NCBI RefSeq assembly: GCF_018687635.1
Contig: NZ_CP061300.1
Span: 1,819,424-1,883,423 of the forward strand
Source: Polynucleobacter sp. MWH-Braz-FAM2G
GTDB taxonomy: Bacteria > Pseudomonadota > Gammaproteobacteria > Burkholderiales > Burkholderiaceae
DNA length: 64,000 bases
Reading direction: 5' to 3'
Positions 10,474 to 19,441 of this stretch are shown here, piece after piece. How positions within the stretch are numbered: position 1 is the first letter of the stretch; each line of letters starts with the position of its first letter. Position numbers and translations under genes: made by a program. The notes beneath the pieces are model-generated. The model worked only from the letters and a program-made list of their open reading frames with translations, did not search any database and was not told where the DNA came from.

Positions 10474-11350
10474 TTTTTAAAAAATGTTTTACGCTGGGAT
10501 AGCGAAGTGGTCTTTTGAGTTCATGTAAACGTGTGTTTGTCACTCTGCGTGACTCTCGCATAAACGACCAAAGCATTGGGCTGACCAATTTTTGCAGTTC
10601 ATCTCTAGGTAATCTTTCTGGCCTCGCCAATCCAAAAGCATCAGCAACTTCATCAAAGTAATCGCCCATTTTGGATTCCTGACCATCGCAGGCATTAATC
10701 ACCCGCTGCGGCTTAGAAAAATAAACTGCTGCGCATACCAGTCTCGCTAAATCATCACTATGTATATGGTTGGAATATGCATCTTCCTGCGGCACTAAGG
10801 CGGGTGTTTTAGCTTGAAGACGTTGGAGCGGAAGGCGGTCCGCAGCATAAATACCTGGCACACGCAAAATCGTTAAAGTTACCCCATGCGCAGGCGCCCA
10901 AAGACGCAAAGCACGCTCCGCATCAACTCGCCTCTTGGCGCGCTCACTCTGGGGATTAACTGGGGTCACTTCACTCACCTTAGCGCCCCGATGATCACCA
11001 TACACGCCAGTCGTGCTGATATAAATCAGGCGCCTGACGGTATTAGAGCCTTGGGATAAAATTCGGAGTAGGTTGCGGGTTCGGCAATCACGATTCCCAC
11101 TATTTTGCGGTGGCGCCAAATGAATCACGGTTTGAGCTAAACCGCCAAGGCGCCACAAGGATTCTGGATAGTCCAGATTCCCCAAAATTGGAATTGCGCC
11201 AACCTCCCTCAACTCCTGAAATCGAGTGCGTTGTGATGTGAGAGCAAAAACACGATGGCTACGCGAAAGCTGTTTAGCCACCCGAAGTCCAATATCTCCG
11301 CAGCCAATAATCAGGATTGATGGTTTACCAAAAGATTGCATAAGTGACAT
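10454..11350 (-). CDS. YeeZ-like NAD(P)-binding SDR-family protein
   Basis: Protein of 298 residues related to extended short-chain dehydrogenases/epimerases of the YeeZ type. An N-terminal Rossmann motif G-C-G-D-I-G-L-R-V-A (about residues 17-26) and the I-Y-I-S-T-T-G-V-Y-G-D segment (near residue 111) support nucleotide-sugar-like NAD(P) binding. The substrate is unknown for this family, so no reaction is assigned. The gene is convergent with glnS (20-base overlap) and divergent from the reductase gene, with 26 bases between starts. A second ATG nine bases downstream is an equally possible start. Confidence 0.8.
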   Translation of the reverse strand: MSLMQSFGKPSILIIGCGDIGLRVAKQLSRSHRVFALTSQRTRFQELREVGAIPILGNLDYPESLWRLGGLAQTVIHLAPPQNSGNRDCRTRNLLRILSQGSNTVRRLIYISTTGVYGDHRGAKVSEVTPVNPQSERAKRRVDAERALRLWAPAHGVTLTILRVPGIYAADRLPLQRLQAKTPALVPQEDAYSNHIHSDDLARLVCAAVYFSKPQRVINACDGQESKMGDYFDEVADAFGLARPERLPRDELQKLVSPMLWSFMRESRRVTNTRLHELKRPLRYPSVKHFLKTISKNP

Positions 11351-11376
11351 CGTAACGATTTTTGAAAGGAATGAGA

Positions 11377-12426
11377 GTGTCTTACCAAGTCACGCTCAAA
11401 ACGAGCGGTAAACAATTTACAGTCAATCCAGATGAAAATCTTCTGGAAGCCGCCCTTCGTCAAGGCATTAATCTTCCCTATGGTTGTAAAAATGGGGCTT
11501 GTGGCTCTTGCAAAGGCAAAGCTTTAGAAGGGCAAGTCAAGCATGGTCAACATAGCGAAAGCGCTCTTAGCAAAGCAGATGAGACGTCAGGCAGCATTCT
11601 GTTTTGTTGCGCGCACCCACTTTCAAACCTCTTAATTGAAGCACGTGAAGTTCAAGGTGCGGGGGATATTGCGATTCGTAAGGTCCCGTGCCGCGTCAAT
11701 ACCATTGAGAAACCAAGTGGCGATGTTGCCATTCTGAAACTTCAACTGCCAGCAGCCGAACGCTTCCAGTTTTTAGCTGGTCAATATATTGAGTTCCTTC
11801 TTAAAGATGGTCAGCGTCGCGCGTATTCAATTGCTAATGCTCCCGAGCAAGAGGGGCCACTGGAGTTACATATCCGCCATTTACCTGGTGGCTTATTTAC
11901 AGACTTTGTCTTTGGCGTATCCACTCCATCTCTAAAAGAGAAAGATATTCTTCGTTTTGAAGGGCCACTAGGGAGTTTCTTTTTAAGGGAAGACTCCAAG
12001 AAACCTATCATCTTTGTCGCAGCTGGAACAGGCTTTGCCCCAATCAAATCAATCATTGAGCAAATGCAGGCAAAGAAGATACATCGCCCTATTCATCTTT
12101 ACTGGGGCGGACGTCGCCCAAGCGATCTATACCTAGATGATCTTTGCAAAAACTGGGCAAATGAGATTGCAGACTTTCAGTACATTCCGGTCATTTCTGA
12201 TGCTTTGACGGAAGATGCTTGGCATGGTCGCACTGGCTTTGTTCATCAGGCAGTCATGGATGATCATCCAAACATGAAGGGCTTTCAAGTCTATGCTTGT
12301 GGCGCCCCAATGATGGTCAATGCCGCCAGAAATGACTTCTCATCCCAATGCCAACTTCCTGAAGAAGAATTTTTTGCAGACTCATTTACCAGCGCGGCTG
12401 ATTTAGCGATTTCTGAAGAGCTCTAA
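11377..12426 (+). CDS. 2Fe-2S/FAD NAD(P)H reductase, AscD-like
   Basis: Three-module electron-transfer protein of 349 residues. A plant-type 2Fe-2S ferredoxin domain comes first, with C-x4-C-x2-C in C-K-N-G-A-C-G-S-C (about residues 34-42) and a fourth cysteine near 77. An FAD-binding domain (R-A-Y-S-I-A-N-A) and an NAD(P)-binding domain (A-A-G-T-G-F-A-P-I-K-S) follow. Homologs are often labelled CDP-6-deoxy-delta-3,4-glucoseen reductase, but no deoxysugar genes lie nearby, so a general oxygenase or reductase partner is equally likely. GTG 11377 was chosen because AAAGGA lies six bases upstream; ATG 11371 sits right on that site. Confidence 0.85.
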   Translation: MSYQVTLKTSGKQFTVNPDENLLEAALRQGINLPYGCKNGACGSCKGKALEGQVKHGQHSESALSKADETSGSILFCCAHPLSNLLIEAREVQGAGDIAIRKVPCRVNTIEKPSGDVAILKLQLPAAERFQFLAGQYIEFLLKDGQRRAYSIANAPEQEGPLELHIRHLPGGLFTDFVFGVSTPSLKEKDILRFEGPLGSFFLREDSKKPIIFVAAGTGFAPIKSIIEQMQAKKIHRPIHLYWGGRRPSDLYLDDLCKNWANEIADFQYIPVISDALTEDAWHGRTGFVHQAVMDDHPNMKGFQVYACGAPMMVNAARNDFSSQCQLPEEEFFADSFTSAADLAISEEL

Positions 12427-12484
12427 AAGTCAAATCAGCGAGATAATAGAACTTATTTTTTATTACCAATCATCCTAGACCAGC

Positions 12485-13678
12485 ATGAATAACCCCATAC
12501 AGCCTATTGATACCCACGCAGTCATGTTTATTACCCCACGCCCAGATGTTGTGATGGTTGAAGGCAAGGGCTCATGGCTTACGGATAACAATGGCAAACG
12601 ATATTTGGATTTTTTGCAAGGTTGGGCAGTCAATTGCTTAGGTCATGGAAACCCAGGAATGATTGAGGCGCTTAATGCGCAAGCAAAGAAGCTAATTAAT
12701 CCAAGTCCTGCGTTCTATAACGAACCCATGATTGGACTATCGAACCTGCTAACAGAAAAGAGCTGCTTTGATAAAGTCTTCTTCGCTAATAGCGGTGCCG
12801 AAGCTAATGAGGGCGCGATCAAGCTAGCTCGCAAATGGGGTCAACTCAACAAATCTGGCGCATTTGAAATTATTACGTTTGATCATAGTTTTCATGGACG
12901 TACATTAGCAACAATGAGCGCCTCAGGAAAACCAGGTTGGGACACAATGTTTGCTCCTCAGGTAGCAGGTTTTCCAAAAGCTGATTTAAATGACTTGGAG
13001 TCGGTTAAAAAACTCGTAACCGATAAAACAGTTGCAGTCATGCTTGAGCCAGTTCAGGGTGAAGGTGGTGTGATTCCAGCTACTAAAGAATTTATGCGCG
13101 AACTGCGCAAGTTCACCAAAGAAAATAATATCCTTTTAATTGTTGATGAGGTACAAGCGGGTTGCGGTCGAACTGGAACCCTATTTGCCTACCAAAACTA
13201 CGGCATTGAACCTGACATCATGACCCTAGGCAAAGGCATTGGTGGTGGCGTTCCTTTGGCAGCCTTGCTGGCAACGAATGAGGTGGCTTGCTTTGTACCT
13301 GGCGATCAAGGTGGTACCTACAATGGCAATCCACTGATGACAGCTGTTGGCATCAGCGTCATCGAGCAACTCTTAGCCCCAGGATTCTTGGACAGCGTAA
13401 AAGCTAAAGGCGAACTACTGAAAGCAGAGTTGCTCAAGCTTTGTGCTGAGTTCAATTTGGAAGGTGAGCGTGGCGAAGGATTGCTACGCGCCTTGATGTT
13501 GGGCAAAGATATTGGTGGAAAACTAGTTGAGCTCGCACGTGAACGTAGCCCTGAGGGTTTATTAATTAATTCACCGCGCCCAAACCTATTGCGCTTTATG
13601 CCTGCCCTGAATGTATCTGATGATGAAATTCGTCAGATGTGTAATATCCTGCGGGAATTACTCAGAGAAGTAGCCTAA
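12485..13678 (+). CDS. argD: Acetylornithine aminotransferase
   Basis: Class III PLP aminotransferase of 397 residues that converts N-acetylglutamate semialdehyde to N-acetylornithine in arginine synthesis; members often also act on succinyl-diaminopimelate. Visible features are [12 protein letters not shown] (cofactor phosphate region), F-H-G-R-T-L-A, the [11 protein letters not shown] segment and the PLP lysine in L-G-K-G-I-G-G-G (near residue 249). argF and argG lie elsewhere in the window, so the pathway is dispersed. It converges on livF. AstC-type and GabT-type relatives are less likely given length and motifs. Confidence 0.9.
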   Translation: MNNPIQPIDTHAVMFITPRPDVVMVEGKGSWLTDNNGKRYLDFLQGWAVNCLGHGNPGMIEALNAQAKKLINPSPAFYNEPMIGLSNLLTEKSCFDKVFFANSGAEANEGAIKLARKWGQLNKSGAFEIITFDHSFHGRTLATMSASGKPGWDTMFAPQVAGFPKADLNDLESVKKLVTDKTVAVMLEPVQGEGGVIPATKEFMRELRKFTKENNILLIVDEVQAGCGRTGTLFAYQNYGIEPDIMTLGKGIGGGVPLAALLATNEVACFVPGDQGGTYNGNPLMTAVGISVIEQLLAPGFLDSVKAKGELLKAELLKLCAEFNLEGERGEGLLRALMLGKDIGGKLVELARERSPEGLLINSPRPNLLRFMPALNVSDDEIRQMCNILRELLREVA

Positions 13679-13694
13679 GACTGGTCTTCCGCTT

Positions 13695-13720
13695 TGCCTG
13701 TCTACTCACCTAGATAGGCA
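13695..13720. terminator. Hairpin at the argD/livF convergent junction
   Basis: Inverted repeat TGCCTGTCTA/TAGATAGGCA (one G-T pair, 6-base loop) covers the end of livF and the argD 3' flank. No long T-run follows on either side, so termination is possible but not proven. Confidence 0.35.
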
Positions 13721-14418
13721 GTCTTTACTCTGGGATCCTCAAGTAATTCACTACCTGATCCAGTCAAAGTTATTAAACCGCTTTCCATGACATAAGCACG
13801 ATTGGCCATCTTTAAGGCAAGGCGTGCATTTTGCTCAACTAGCAAAATAGTCATGCCGTCAGAAGACAGGCTACGAATAACATCAAAGATCGTCTCAACC
13901 ATAATCGGCGATAAGCCCATAGAAGGCTCATCCAACAGCAATAACTTTGGCTCTGCCATCATCGCCCTGCCCATAGCAACCATTTGCTGTTCTCCACCAG
14001 AGAGCGTGCCTGCTAATTGAGACAATCGCTCCTTTAATCTCGGAAAGTATAAGAAGATTTCTTCTAGCTTGCGTGCAACTTGTTTAGCGTCTGATTTTAA
14101 ATAAGCGCCCATCTGGAGGTTCTCCAAAATAGTCATGCGCTTAAATACGCCGCGCCCCTCTGGAACCATACCCAACCCAAGACGGACTAATTCATAAGCG
14201 GGAAGTTTTTTGGTTTCCTGATTTGCAAAATCAATCTCACCAGTTGTTGATGGAAGCAAGCCTGCAATAGCTTTTAAGGTTGAGCTTTTACCAGCGCCAT
14301 TGGCACCAATTAAGGCAACTAATTCACCATGATCTACATGTAAATCAATCCCCTTAACTGCATTAATGCCTCCATAAGCCACTTTTAAATTTTTCACATT
14401 CAAAAGCGCACTCATCAT
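13702..14418 (-). CDS. livF: Branched-chain amino acid ABC transporter ATP-binding protein LivF
   Basis: Second ATPase of the Liv-type importer, 238 residues. Walker A is G-A-N-G-A-G-K-S (about residues 38-45), the ABC signature is L-S-G-G-E-Q-Q near 140, and Walker B L-L-L-L-D-E-P-S-M-G-L-S is near 160, all typical for LivF. Its ATG (14418) overlaps the livG stop as A-T-G-A, so the two ATPases are translationally coupled. It is the last gene of livHMGF. Confidence 0.94.
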   Translation of the reverse strand: MMSALLNVKNLKVAYGGINAVKGIDLHVDHGELVALIGANGAGKSSTLKAIAGLLPSTTGEIDFANQETKKLPAYELVRLGLGMVPEGRGVFKRMTILENLQMGAYLKSDAKQVARKLEEIFLYFPRLKERLSQLAGTLSGGEQQMVAMGRAMMAEPKLLLLDEPSMGLSPIMVETIFDVIRSLSSDGMTILLVEQNARLALKMANRAYVMESGLITLTGSGSELLEDPRVKTAYLGE

Positions 14419-15191
14419 ACGGCCCCCTGACCAAGATAAGCCTTAATCACCTCTGGATGCACACGCACATCCGCTGGACTTCCTGAGGCAATCACTTTGC
14501 CATAATCCAGTACTGTAAGATTGTCACAGATACCCATGACGAGGCTCACATCATGCTCAATCAGCAAAATTGTTTTCCCGTCAGCTCGAATGCGCAGCAA
14601 TAATTCGCGCAACTCCAATTTCTCAGTCGCATTCATACCAGCAGCGGGCTCATCTAGCGCTAGAAGTTTGGGCTCAGTTGCCAAGGCCCTCGCTATCTCA
14701 AGACGACGTTGATGCCCATAAGAAAGATTTCGAGCTTGCATCTGAGCAAAATCACTCAGACCAACATAAGCCAATAGATTCTGCGCTTTATGTCTTATCT
14801 CCCGTTCTTCACGCCTAGTAGATGGAAAACGAAAGATCGCCCCAAGCAAGCCCGCTTTTGATCGACAGTGGCAACCTACCATCACATTTTCAAGAACCGT
14901 CATTTCACCAAAAAGACGAATATTTTGAAATGTTCTTGCTAAACCTGACTTAGTAACTTCTGATACAGACTCTGGAAAATAAGACTTGCCATTAAATAAA
15001 AAAATTCCTGTATCAGCTGGATACAAGCCCGTAATTACATTAAAGAAAGTTGTCTTGCCAGCTCCATTTGGGCCAATAAGTCCAACAATTGAGCCATGGG
15101 GTACTTGCAGACTAACGAATTCAAGAGCTTGGACTCCGCCAAAGCGCTTAGAAACATCGGTTACATCTAAAAGCAAATGGGGAGCTCTCAT
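14415..15191 (-). CDS. livG: Branched-chain amino acid ABC transporter ATP-binding protein LivG
   Basis: First ATPase of the importer, 258 residues. Walker A G-P-N-G-A-G-K-T (residues 40-47), signature L-S-Y-G-H-Q-R-R-L-E-I-A, and Walker B L-L-A-L-D-E-P-A-A-G-M-N show a LivG rather than a LivF. ATG 15191 is preferred over an in-frame start at 15215 because it overlaps the livM stop as T-A-A-T-G and places the protein start where LivG proteins normally begin. Confidence 0.94.
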   Translation of the reverse strand: MRAPHLLLDVTDVSKRFGGVQALEFVSLQVPHGSIVGLIGPNGAGKTTFFNVITGLYPADTGIFLFNGKSYFPESVSEVTKSGLARTFQNIRLFGEMTVLENVMVGCHCRSKAGLLGAIFRFPSTRREEREIRHKAQNLLAYVGLSDFAQMQARNLSYGHQRRLEIARALATEPKLLALDEPAAGMNATEKLELRELLLRIRADGKTILLIEHDVSLVMGICDNLTVLDYGKVIASGSPADVRVHPEVIKAYLGQGAV

Positions 15192-16279
15192 TACCTTACT
15201 CCGCTCTTTTGCCAAATGCCACCAGGGCGATAGAGCATGATCAAAATCAAAGCCAAGCCATAAATCAATTGACGAATAATCTCAACATCCACAATGACAT
15301 GCCCAAACAGAGCTTGTTGTAATGGTTGAGCGATCCCACGCAAAATTTCTGGGAATATCGCAAGCAATACCGCTCCCAAAATTACCCCTGGTATATGTCC
15401 AATACCGCCCAGCACAACCATGGCTAAGATGACAATCGACTCCCAAAGCGTAAATGATTCCGGAGAAACAAAACCTTGAAAGGCTGAAAACAGCACTCCA
15501 GCAACGCCAGCAAAAGAGGCGCCAATTGCAAAGGCTAATAACTTCATATTGCGGGTATTAATGCCCATGGCTTTAGCCGCAATCTCATCTTCACGTATCG
15601 CCACCCAAGCGCGCCCAATTCGAGAGTCTTGTAAATGCAAGCAAACAATTGTTACTAATATCGCTAGAGATAAAAATAGATAAAACACCAGATACAGGCC
15701 TGGAATTTTTATAAATCCCAAATCCAAAGTTTTGGCAAATGAAATGCCAAATAATTGAATTGGGTCTATTGCAGAAATGCCCTTAGGGCCATTGGTGAGA
15801 TTTAATGGTCTATCTAAATTATTCATAAAGATGCGAATAATTTCACCAAATCCCAAAGTAACGATCGCCAAATAGTCACCACGCAACTGCAGAGTTGGCA
15901 AGCCTAAAGTAATTCCAAACAAGGCGGCCAGAACAATCGAGAAGATCGCAACCATCCAAGGTGAAAAATGCATCCCCTCTGGAAATGCCGCCGCAATCGT
16001 TTCAAATTGCTGAGGCAAATGAGGTGAAGCCAATAACGCAAAGCTATATGCACCCAGTGCGTAGAAAGCTATATAACCAAGATCTAATAGTCCGGCAAAA
16101 CCTACAACTACATTTAAACCAAGGGCTAAAACGATATAAAGTAAAGCAAAGTCTAATACCCTGACCCAATAATTACCTCCGCTTGCACCAACTACCCAAG
16201 GCAATAGAAGTAAAGCAAGCACACCCAACCAAAGGTAGGCTGGCCGGCTGAGACGATTCATTAAAAAGCTTCTAGGCAC
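15191..16279 (-). CDS. livM: Branched-chain amino acid ABC transporter permease LivM
   Basis: Membrane subunit of 362 residues, strongly hydrophobic with about ten transmembrane segments. It contains the LivM-type motifs A-L-G-L-N-V-V-V-G-F-A-G-L-L-D-L-G, the coupling loop R-A-W-V-A-I-R-E-D-E-I-A-A-K-A-M-G and the E-S-I-V-I-L-A-M-V-V-L-G-G-I-G segment. The first possible start is GTG 16279, overlapping the livH stop by eight bases; ATG 16261 is an alternative giving 356 residues. Confidence 0.93.
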   Translation of the reverse strand: MPRSFLMNRLSRPAYLWLGVLALLLLPWVVGASGGNYWVRVLDFALLYIVLALGLNVVVGFAGLLDLGYIAFYALGAYSFALLASPHLPQQFETIAAAFPEGMHFSPWMVAIFSIVLAALFGITLGLPTLQLRGDYLAIVTLGFGEIIRIFMNNLDRPLNLTNGPKGISAIDPIQLFGISFAKTLDLGFIKIPGLYLVFYLFLSLAILVTIVCLHLQDSRIGRAWVAIREDEIAAKAMGINTRNMKLLAFAIGASFAGVAGVLFSAFQGFVSPESFTLWESIVILAMVVLGGIGHIPGVILGAVLLAIFPEILRGIAQPLQQALFGHVIVDVEIIRQLIYGLALILIMLYRPGGIWQKSGVR

Positions 16280-17207
16280 GATCTGAAACTTTCTCGCCCA
16301 ATAAGCCAGTAGGTCGTAAAACTAGTACCAAGATCAAAACAAGGAATGCAAAGATATCTTGATAGTTAGATCCAAATACTCCACCCGTTAGCTCACCAAT
16401 GTATCCAGCTCCTAATGATTCAATCAAGCCCAAAAGCAAGCCTCCTAGCATTGCGCCTTGCAGATTGCCAATTCCACCAAGAACGGCTGCAGTAAAAGCC
16501 TTTAAGCCAGGAATAAAGCCCATATAAAAATGCACATTCCCATAGTTGCTAGCAATCATCACCCCTGCTAAAGCAGCCAATGCGCCACCCAACATAAAGG
16601 TAATAGAAATCACGCGATTCGGATTTACACCCATCAGAGAAGCGATTTGAGTTTGCTCAGCAGTGGCGCGCATAGCCCTGCCAAGCTTTGTCTTTTCCAC
16701 CAAGAACAAAAGGCCTGACATCACTACCAATGCCACTACGATGATGACGATTTCTTTTCCAGTAATCGATGCGCCAGTACCCCATAACTCGATGGGAGTA
16801 GATGGTAAAAGTTGGGGATATGTCATCGGATTACGAGACCAAATCATCATCGCAATGGTTTGCAAAAGTATCGACATACCAATCGCTGAGATCAAAGGAG
16901 CCAATCGGGGAGCATTGCGTAAAGGGCGATAAGCAATTCGCTCAATCCAATAACTCAAACCCGCACAGACAGCCATAGTGACTGGCAATACGATTAATAG
17001 CGTGAGCCAACCCGGCAAATCACTCGTCAGACTCAAAATGAGTCGCAATAAGGAAAGCGATACCATCGCGCCAATCATCAACACTTCACCATGCGCGAAA
17101 TTAATGATTCCCAAAACGCCATACACCATGGTGTATCCCAACGCAATTAACGCATAGATGCTACCTAGCACTAAGCCGTTAATAATCTGTTGAAGAAGGA
17201 TATCCAT
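16272..17207 (-). CDS. livH: Branched-chain amino acid ABC transporter permease LivH
   Basis: Membrane subunit of 311 residues with about eight transmembrane segments. Typical motifs are G-L-V-L-G-S-I-Y-A-L-I-A-L-G-Y-T-M-V-Y-G at the N-terminus, I-N-F-A-H-G-E, and the coupling loop G-R-A-M-R-A-T-A-E. No good Shine-Dalgarno sequence precedes ATG 17207. A terminator-like hairpin separates it from livK, so expression probably comes from partial read-through of livK transcripts or from a weak internal promoter. Confidence 0.94.
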   Translation of the reverse strand: MDILLQQIINGLVLGSIYALIALGYTMVYGVLGIINFAHGEVLMIGAMVSLSLLRLILSLTSDLPGWLTLLIVLPVTMAVCAGLSYWIERIAYRPLRNAPRLAPLISAIGMSILLQTIAMMIWSRNPMTYPQLLPSTPIELWGTGASITGKEIVIIVVALVVMSGLLFLVEKTKLGRAMRATAEQTQIASLMGVNPNRVISITFMLGGALAALAGVMIASNYGNVHFYMGFIPGLKAFTAAVLGGIGNLQGAMLGGLLLGLIESLGAGYIGELTGGVFGSNYQDIFAFLVLILVLVLRPTGLLGEKVSDRA

Positions 17208-17231
17208 TAAGTAAAGGAATATTAGTCTTAA

Positions 17232-17262
17232 TAAAAAAATAGCACCGCAGTAGCGGCGCCAT
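17232..17262 (-). terminator. Terminator/attenuator between livK and livHMGF
   Basis: Read on the minus strand, stem GCGCCGC/GCGGTGC (17259-17253 with 17248-17242; one G-U pair, 4-base loop) is followed by a T-rich run with seven consecutive T (17239-17233). It lies just after the livK stop and before livH, so it would lower transporter mRNA relative to binding-protein mRNA. Confidence 0.75.
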
Positions 17263-17279
17263 TTTTTCTTAAAAAGTCA

Positions 17280-18467
17280 CTACATCTTGATGACATCAAA
17301 AACCGTTTTCTTCTTATCTTTAAAGTCGTACAAAGTAATCACGCCTTCCTTCATATCTCCCTTGTTATCAAATGCAATATTACCAACGAGACCTTGCATT
17401 TTGGTGTCAGGCATTACCGCCAATATCTTCGCCGGATCAGTTGAATTTGCACGCTTCATGGAGTCAACTAAAACATAAACAGCATCATATGTGAAAGGTG
17501 CATAAATCTGAACATCTGAATTAAAGCGTTCTTTATAACGTTTCTGGAAGTCGGCGCCTTGCGCCATCTTAGATAGAGCCATACCCGCTTCAGAGCAAGT
17601 CACATTAACAACTGCTTCACCTGCCAATTCAATTAACTTCTCGGTGCACATGCCGTCACCACCAACTACCTTGGCTTGTATCCCAAGCTCTGCCGCTTGC
17701 TTTGCCAATGGACCACCTGTAGCATCCATGCCGCCATACATAATGACATCAGGCTTACTGCCTTTTACTTTAGTCAAAATCGCTTTGAAATCAGTTGCTT
17801 TGTTATTGCTTGCTTCGCGCGTTACTACCTTTAAACCAGCTGCCTTAATAGTTTTTTCAAACTCGTCAGCCAAACCTTTTCCGTATTGAGTTGAATCATC
17901 AATGATGGCAACCGTTTTTGCCTTCAAAGTATTAATAACGTAATTCGCCAATGCGGGGCCTTGCTGCGCATCTGTGGCTACCAAACGATAAGTAGTTTTA
18001 AAACCTTGCTTTGTGTAGTCAGGGTTAGTTGCAGATGGAGAAACCTGAGTAATTCCTGCATCACTATAAATTTTTGAGGCCGGAATACTAGTGCCAGAAT
18101 TTAAATGCCCCACCACTCCAGCCACCTTAGCATCAACCAATTTTTGGGCTACTTGAGTTGCCGTTTTAGGATCTTCCGCGTCATCTTCAGGAACTAGGGT
18201 AAGCACAACTTTTTTTCCATCAATAGTTAGCCCTGATTTATTAATTTCCTCAATCGCTAAGCGAGCACCATTCTCATTGTCTTTACCCAAGTGGGCAATT
18301 GGTCCCGTTAGAGGGGCGACATGTCCAATCTTTACCTCTACTGCATCAGCAGGAGTTGCTGCAGTTTTATCGCCACCCTTACCGCAGCCTGCCAAAATCA
18401 AAGTCGCTACCGATATTGCAATAGCACTTTTCATAAAAATTACTTTTGACGCTTTTAAATGAGTCAT
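17280..18467 (-). CDS. livK: Branched-chain amino acid ABC transporter substrate-binding lipoprotein
   Basis: Type I periplasmic binding protein of 395 residues that feeds the LivHMGF importer. A signal peptide ends in the lipobox L-A-G-C (cysteine near residue 28), predicting lipid anchoring. The mature protein starts with the family pattern K-I-G-H-V-A-P-L-T-G-P-I-A-H-L-G-K-D-N. ATG 18467 is supported by GAGGAG eight bases upstream. It lies 29 bases behind ispH on the same strand, with no terminator between. The true substrate may be leucine-type or another amino acid or amide. Confidence 0.92.
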   Translation of the reverse strand: MTHLKASKVIFMKSAIAISVATLILAGCGKGGDKTAATPADAVEVKIGHVAPLTGPIAHLGKDNENGARLAIEEINKSGLTIDGKKVVLTLVPEDDAEDPKTATQVAQKLVDAKVAGVVGHLNSGTSIPASKIYSDAGITQVSPSATNPDYTKQGFKTTYRLVATDAQQGPALANYVINTLKAKTVAIIDDSTQYGKGLADEFEKTIKAAGLKVVTREASNNKATDFKAILTKVKGSKPDVIMYGGMDATGGPLAKQAAELGIQAKVVGGDGMCTEKLIELAGEAVVNVTCSEAGMALSKMAQGADFQKRYKERFNSDVQIYAPFTYDAVYVLVDSMKRANSTDPAKILAVMPDTKMQGLVGNIAFDNKGDMKEGVITLYDFKDKKKTVFDVIKM

Positions 18468-18496
18468 GTAAAGCTCCTCTGTTATGAATAAATACT

Positions 18497-19438
18497 TCAG
18501 TCAACTAAATTTTTAGGTAATGAAAAAGTGACATCCTCTACCACTCCATCCAAAGCACGAACCTGTCTTGGGCCAAACTCTTGAATGCGTTGAACAATAG
18601 ATTGGGCCAAACTCTCTGGAGCCGAAGCACCGGCCGTTAAACCAACGCGCTTTTTGCCCACAAACCACTCAGGCTTTAATTGCTCGGGGGAATCCACCAT
18701 GTAAGAAGGAACGCCTAGCTTTTCAGAAAGTTCACGCAAGCGATTGGAGTTCGAGCTAGTCGCACTTCCCACCACAATGACCACCTCAACTTGGGGCGCC
18801 ATAAATTTGACCGCATCTTGACGGTTCTGGGTGGCATAACAAATATCTTGTTTGCGAGGCTGAACAATATTGGGAAACTTTTTCGTTAGTGCTTCAACAA
18901 TTTCTTTTGTCTCATCTACTGAGAGTGTTGTCTGGGTAACGAAAGCAATCTTCTCATCGGCAGGGAACGGCAAAGAGTCGACATCGCCAACCTTCTCGAT
19001 TAAGAAAACACCTTCCTTAACTTGACCCATGGTCCCTTCAACCTCAGGATGCCCAGCGTGACCAATCATCAACACTGTATAGCCATCCTTACACATCTTA
19101 ACGACCTCAAGATGAACTTTAGTCACCAAAGGACAAGTTGCGTCATACACCTGCAAACCTCGCTCCTGAGCATCTTTGCGCACCTCTTGAGAAACGCCAT
19201 GCGCACTAAATACAACAATGCCACCCTTGGGAACTTCATGCAATTCATCAACAAATACTGCGCCCTTCTCCCTCAATTCATTCACAACATAAGCGTTATG
19301 AACAATCTCGTGACGAACATAAATTGGCGCACCGAAACGATTAAGAGCTTCATTCACAATATTGATTGCACGATCTACGCCCGCACAAAAACCACGCGGC
19401 TGAGCCATCAAAATTTCAGCGTCATCAGAATGCATCAT
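18497..19438 (-). CDS. ispH: 4-hydroxy-3-methylbut-2-enyl diphosphate reductase
   Basis: Last enzyme of the MEP isoprenoid pathway; it reduces HMBPP to IPP and DMAPP with a [4Fe-4S] cluster. The three cluster cysteines are visible in R-G-F-C-A-G-V (C18), D-A-T-C-P-L-V (C102) and D-I-C-Y-A-T-Q-N-R (near 200), with the catalytic H and E motifs around them. Length is 313 residues, as expected. The start is uncertain among GTG 19441, ATG 19438 and ATG 19435, which follow one another. It sits directly behind slpA, the same pairing as fkpB-ispH in E. coli. Confidence 0.95.
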   Translation of the reverse strand: MMHSDDAEILMAQPRGFCAGVDRAINIVNEALNRFGAPIYVRHEIVHNAYVVNELREKGAVFVDELHEVPKGGIVVFSAHGVSQEVRKDAQERGLQVYDATCPLVTKVHLEVVKMCKDGYTVLMIGHAGHPEVEGTMGQVKEGVFLIEKVGDVDSLPFPADEKIAFVTQTTLSVDETKEIVEALTKKFPNIVQPRKQDICYATQNRQDAVKFMAPQVEVVIVVGSATSSNSNRLRELSEKLGVPSYMVDSPEQLKPEWFVGKKRVGLTAGASAPESLAQSIVQRIQEFGPRQVRALDGVVEDVTFSLPKNLVD

Positions 19439-19441
19439 CAC

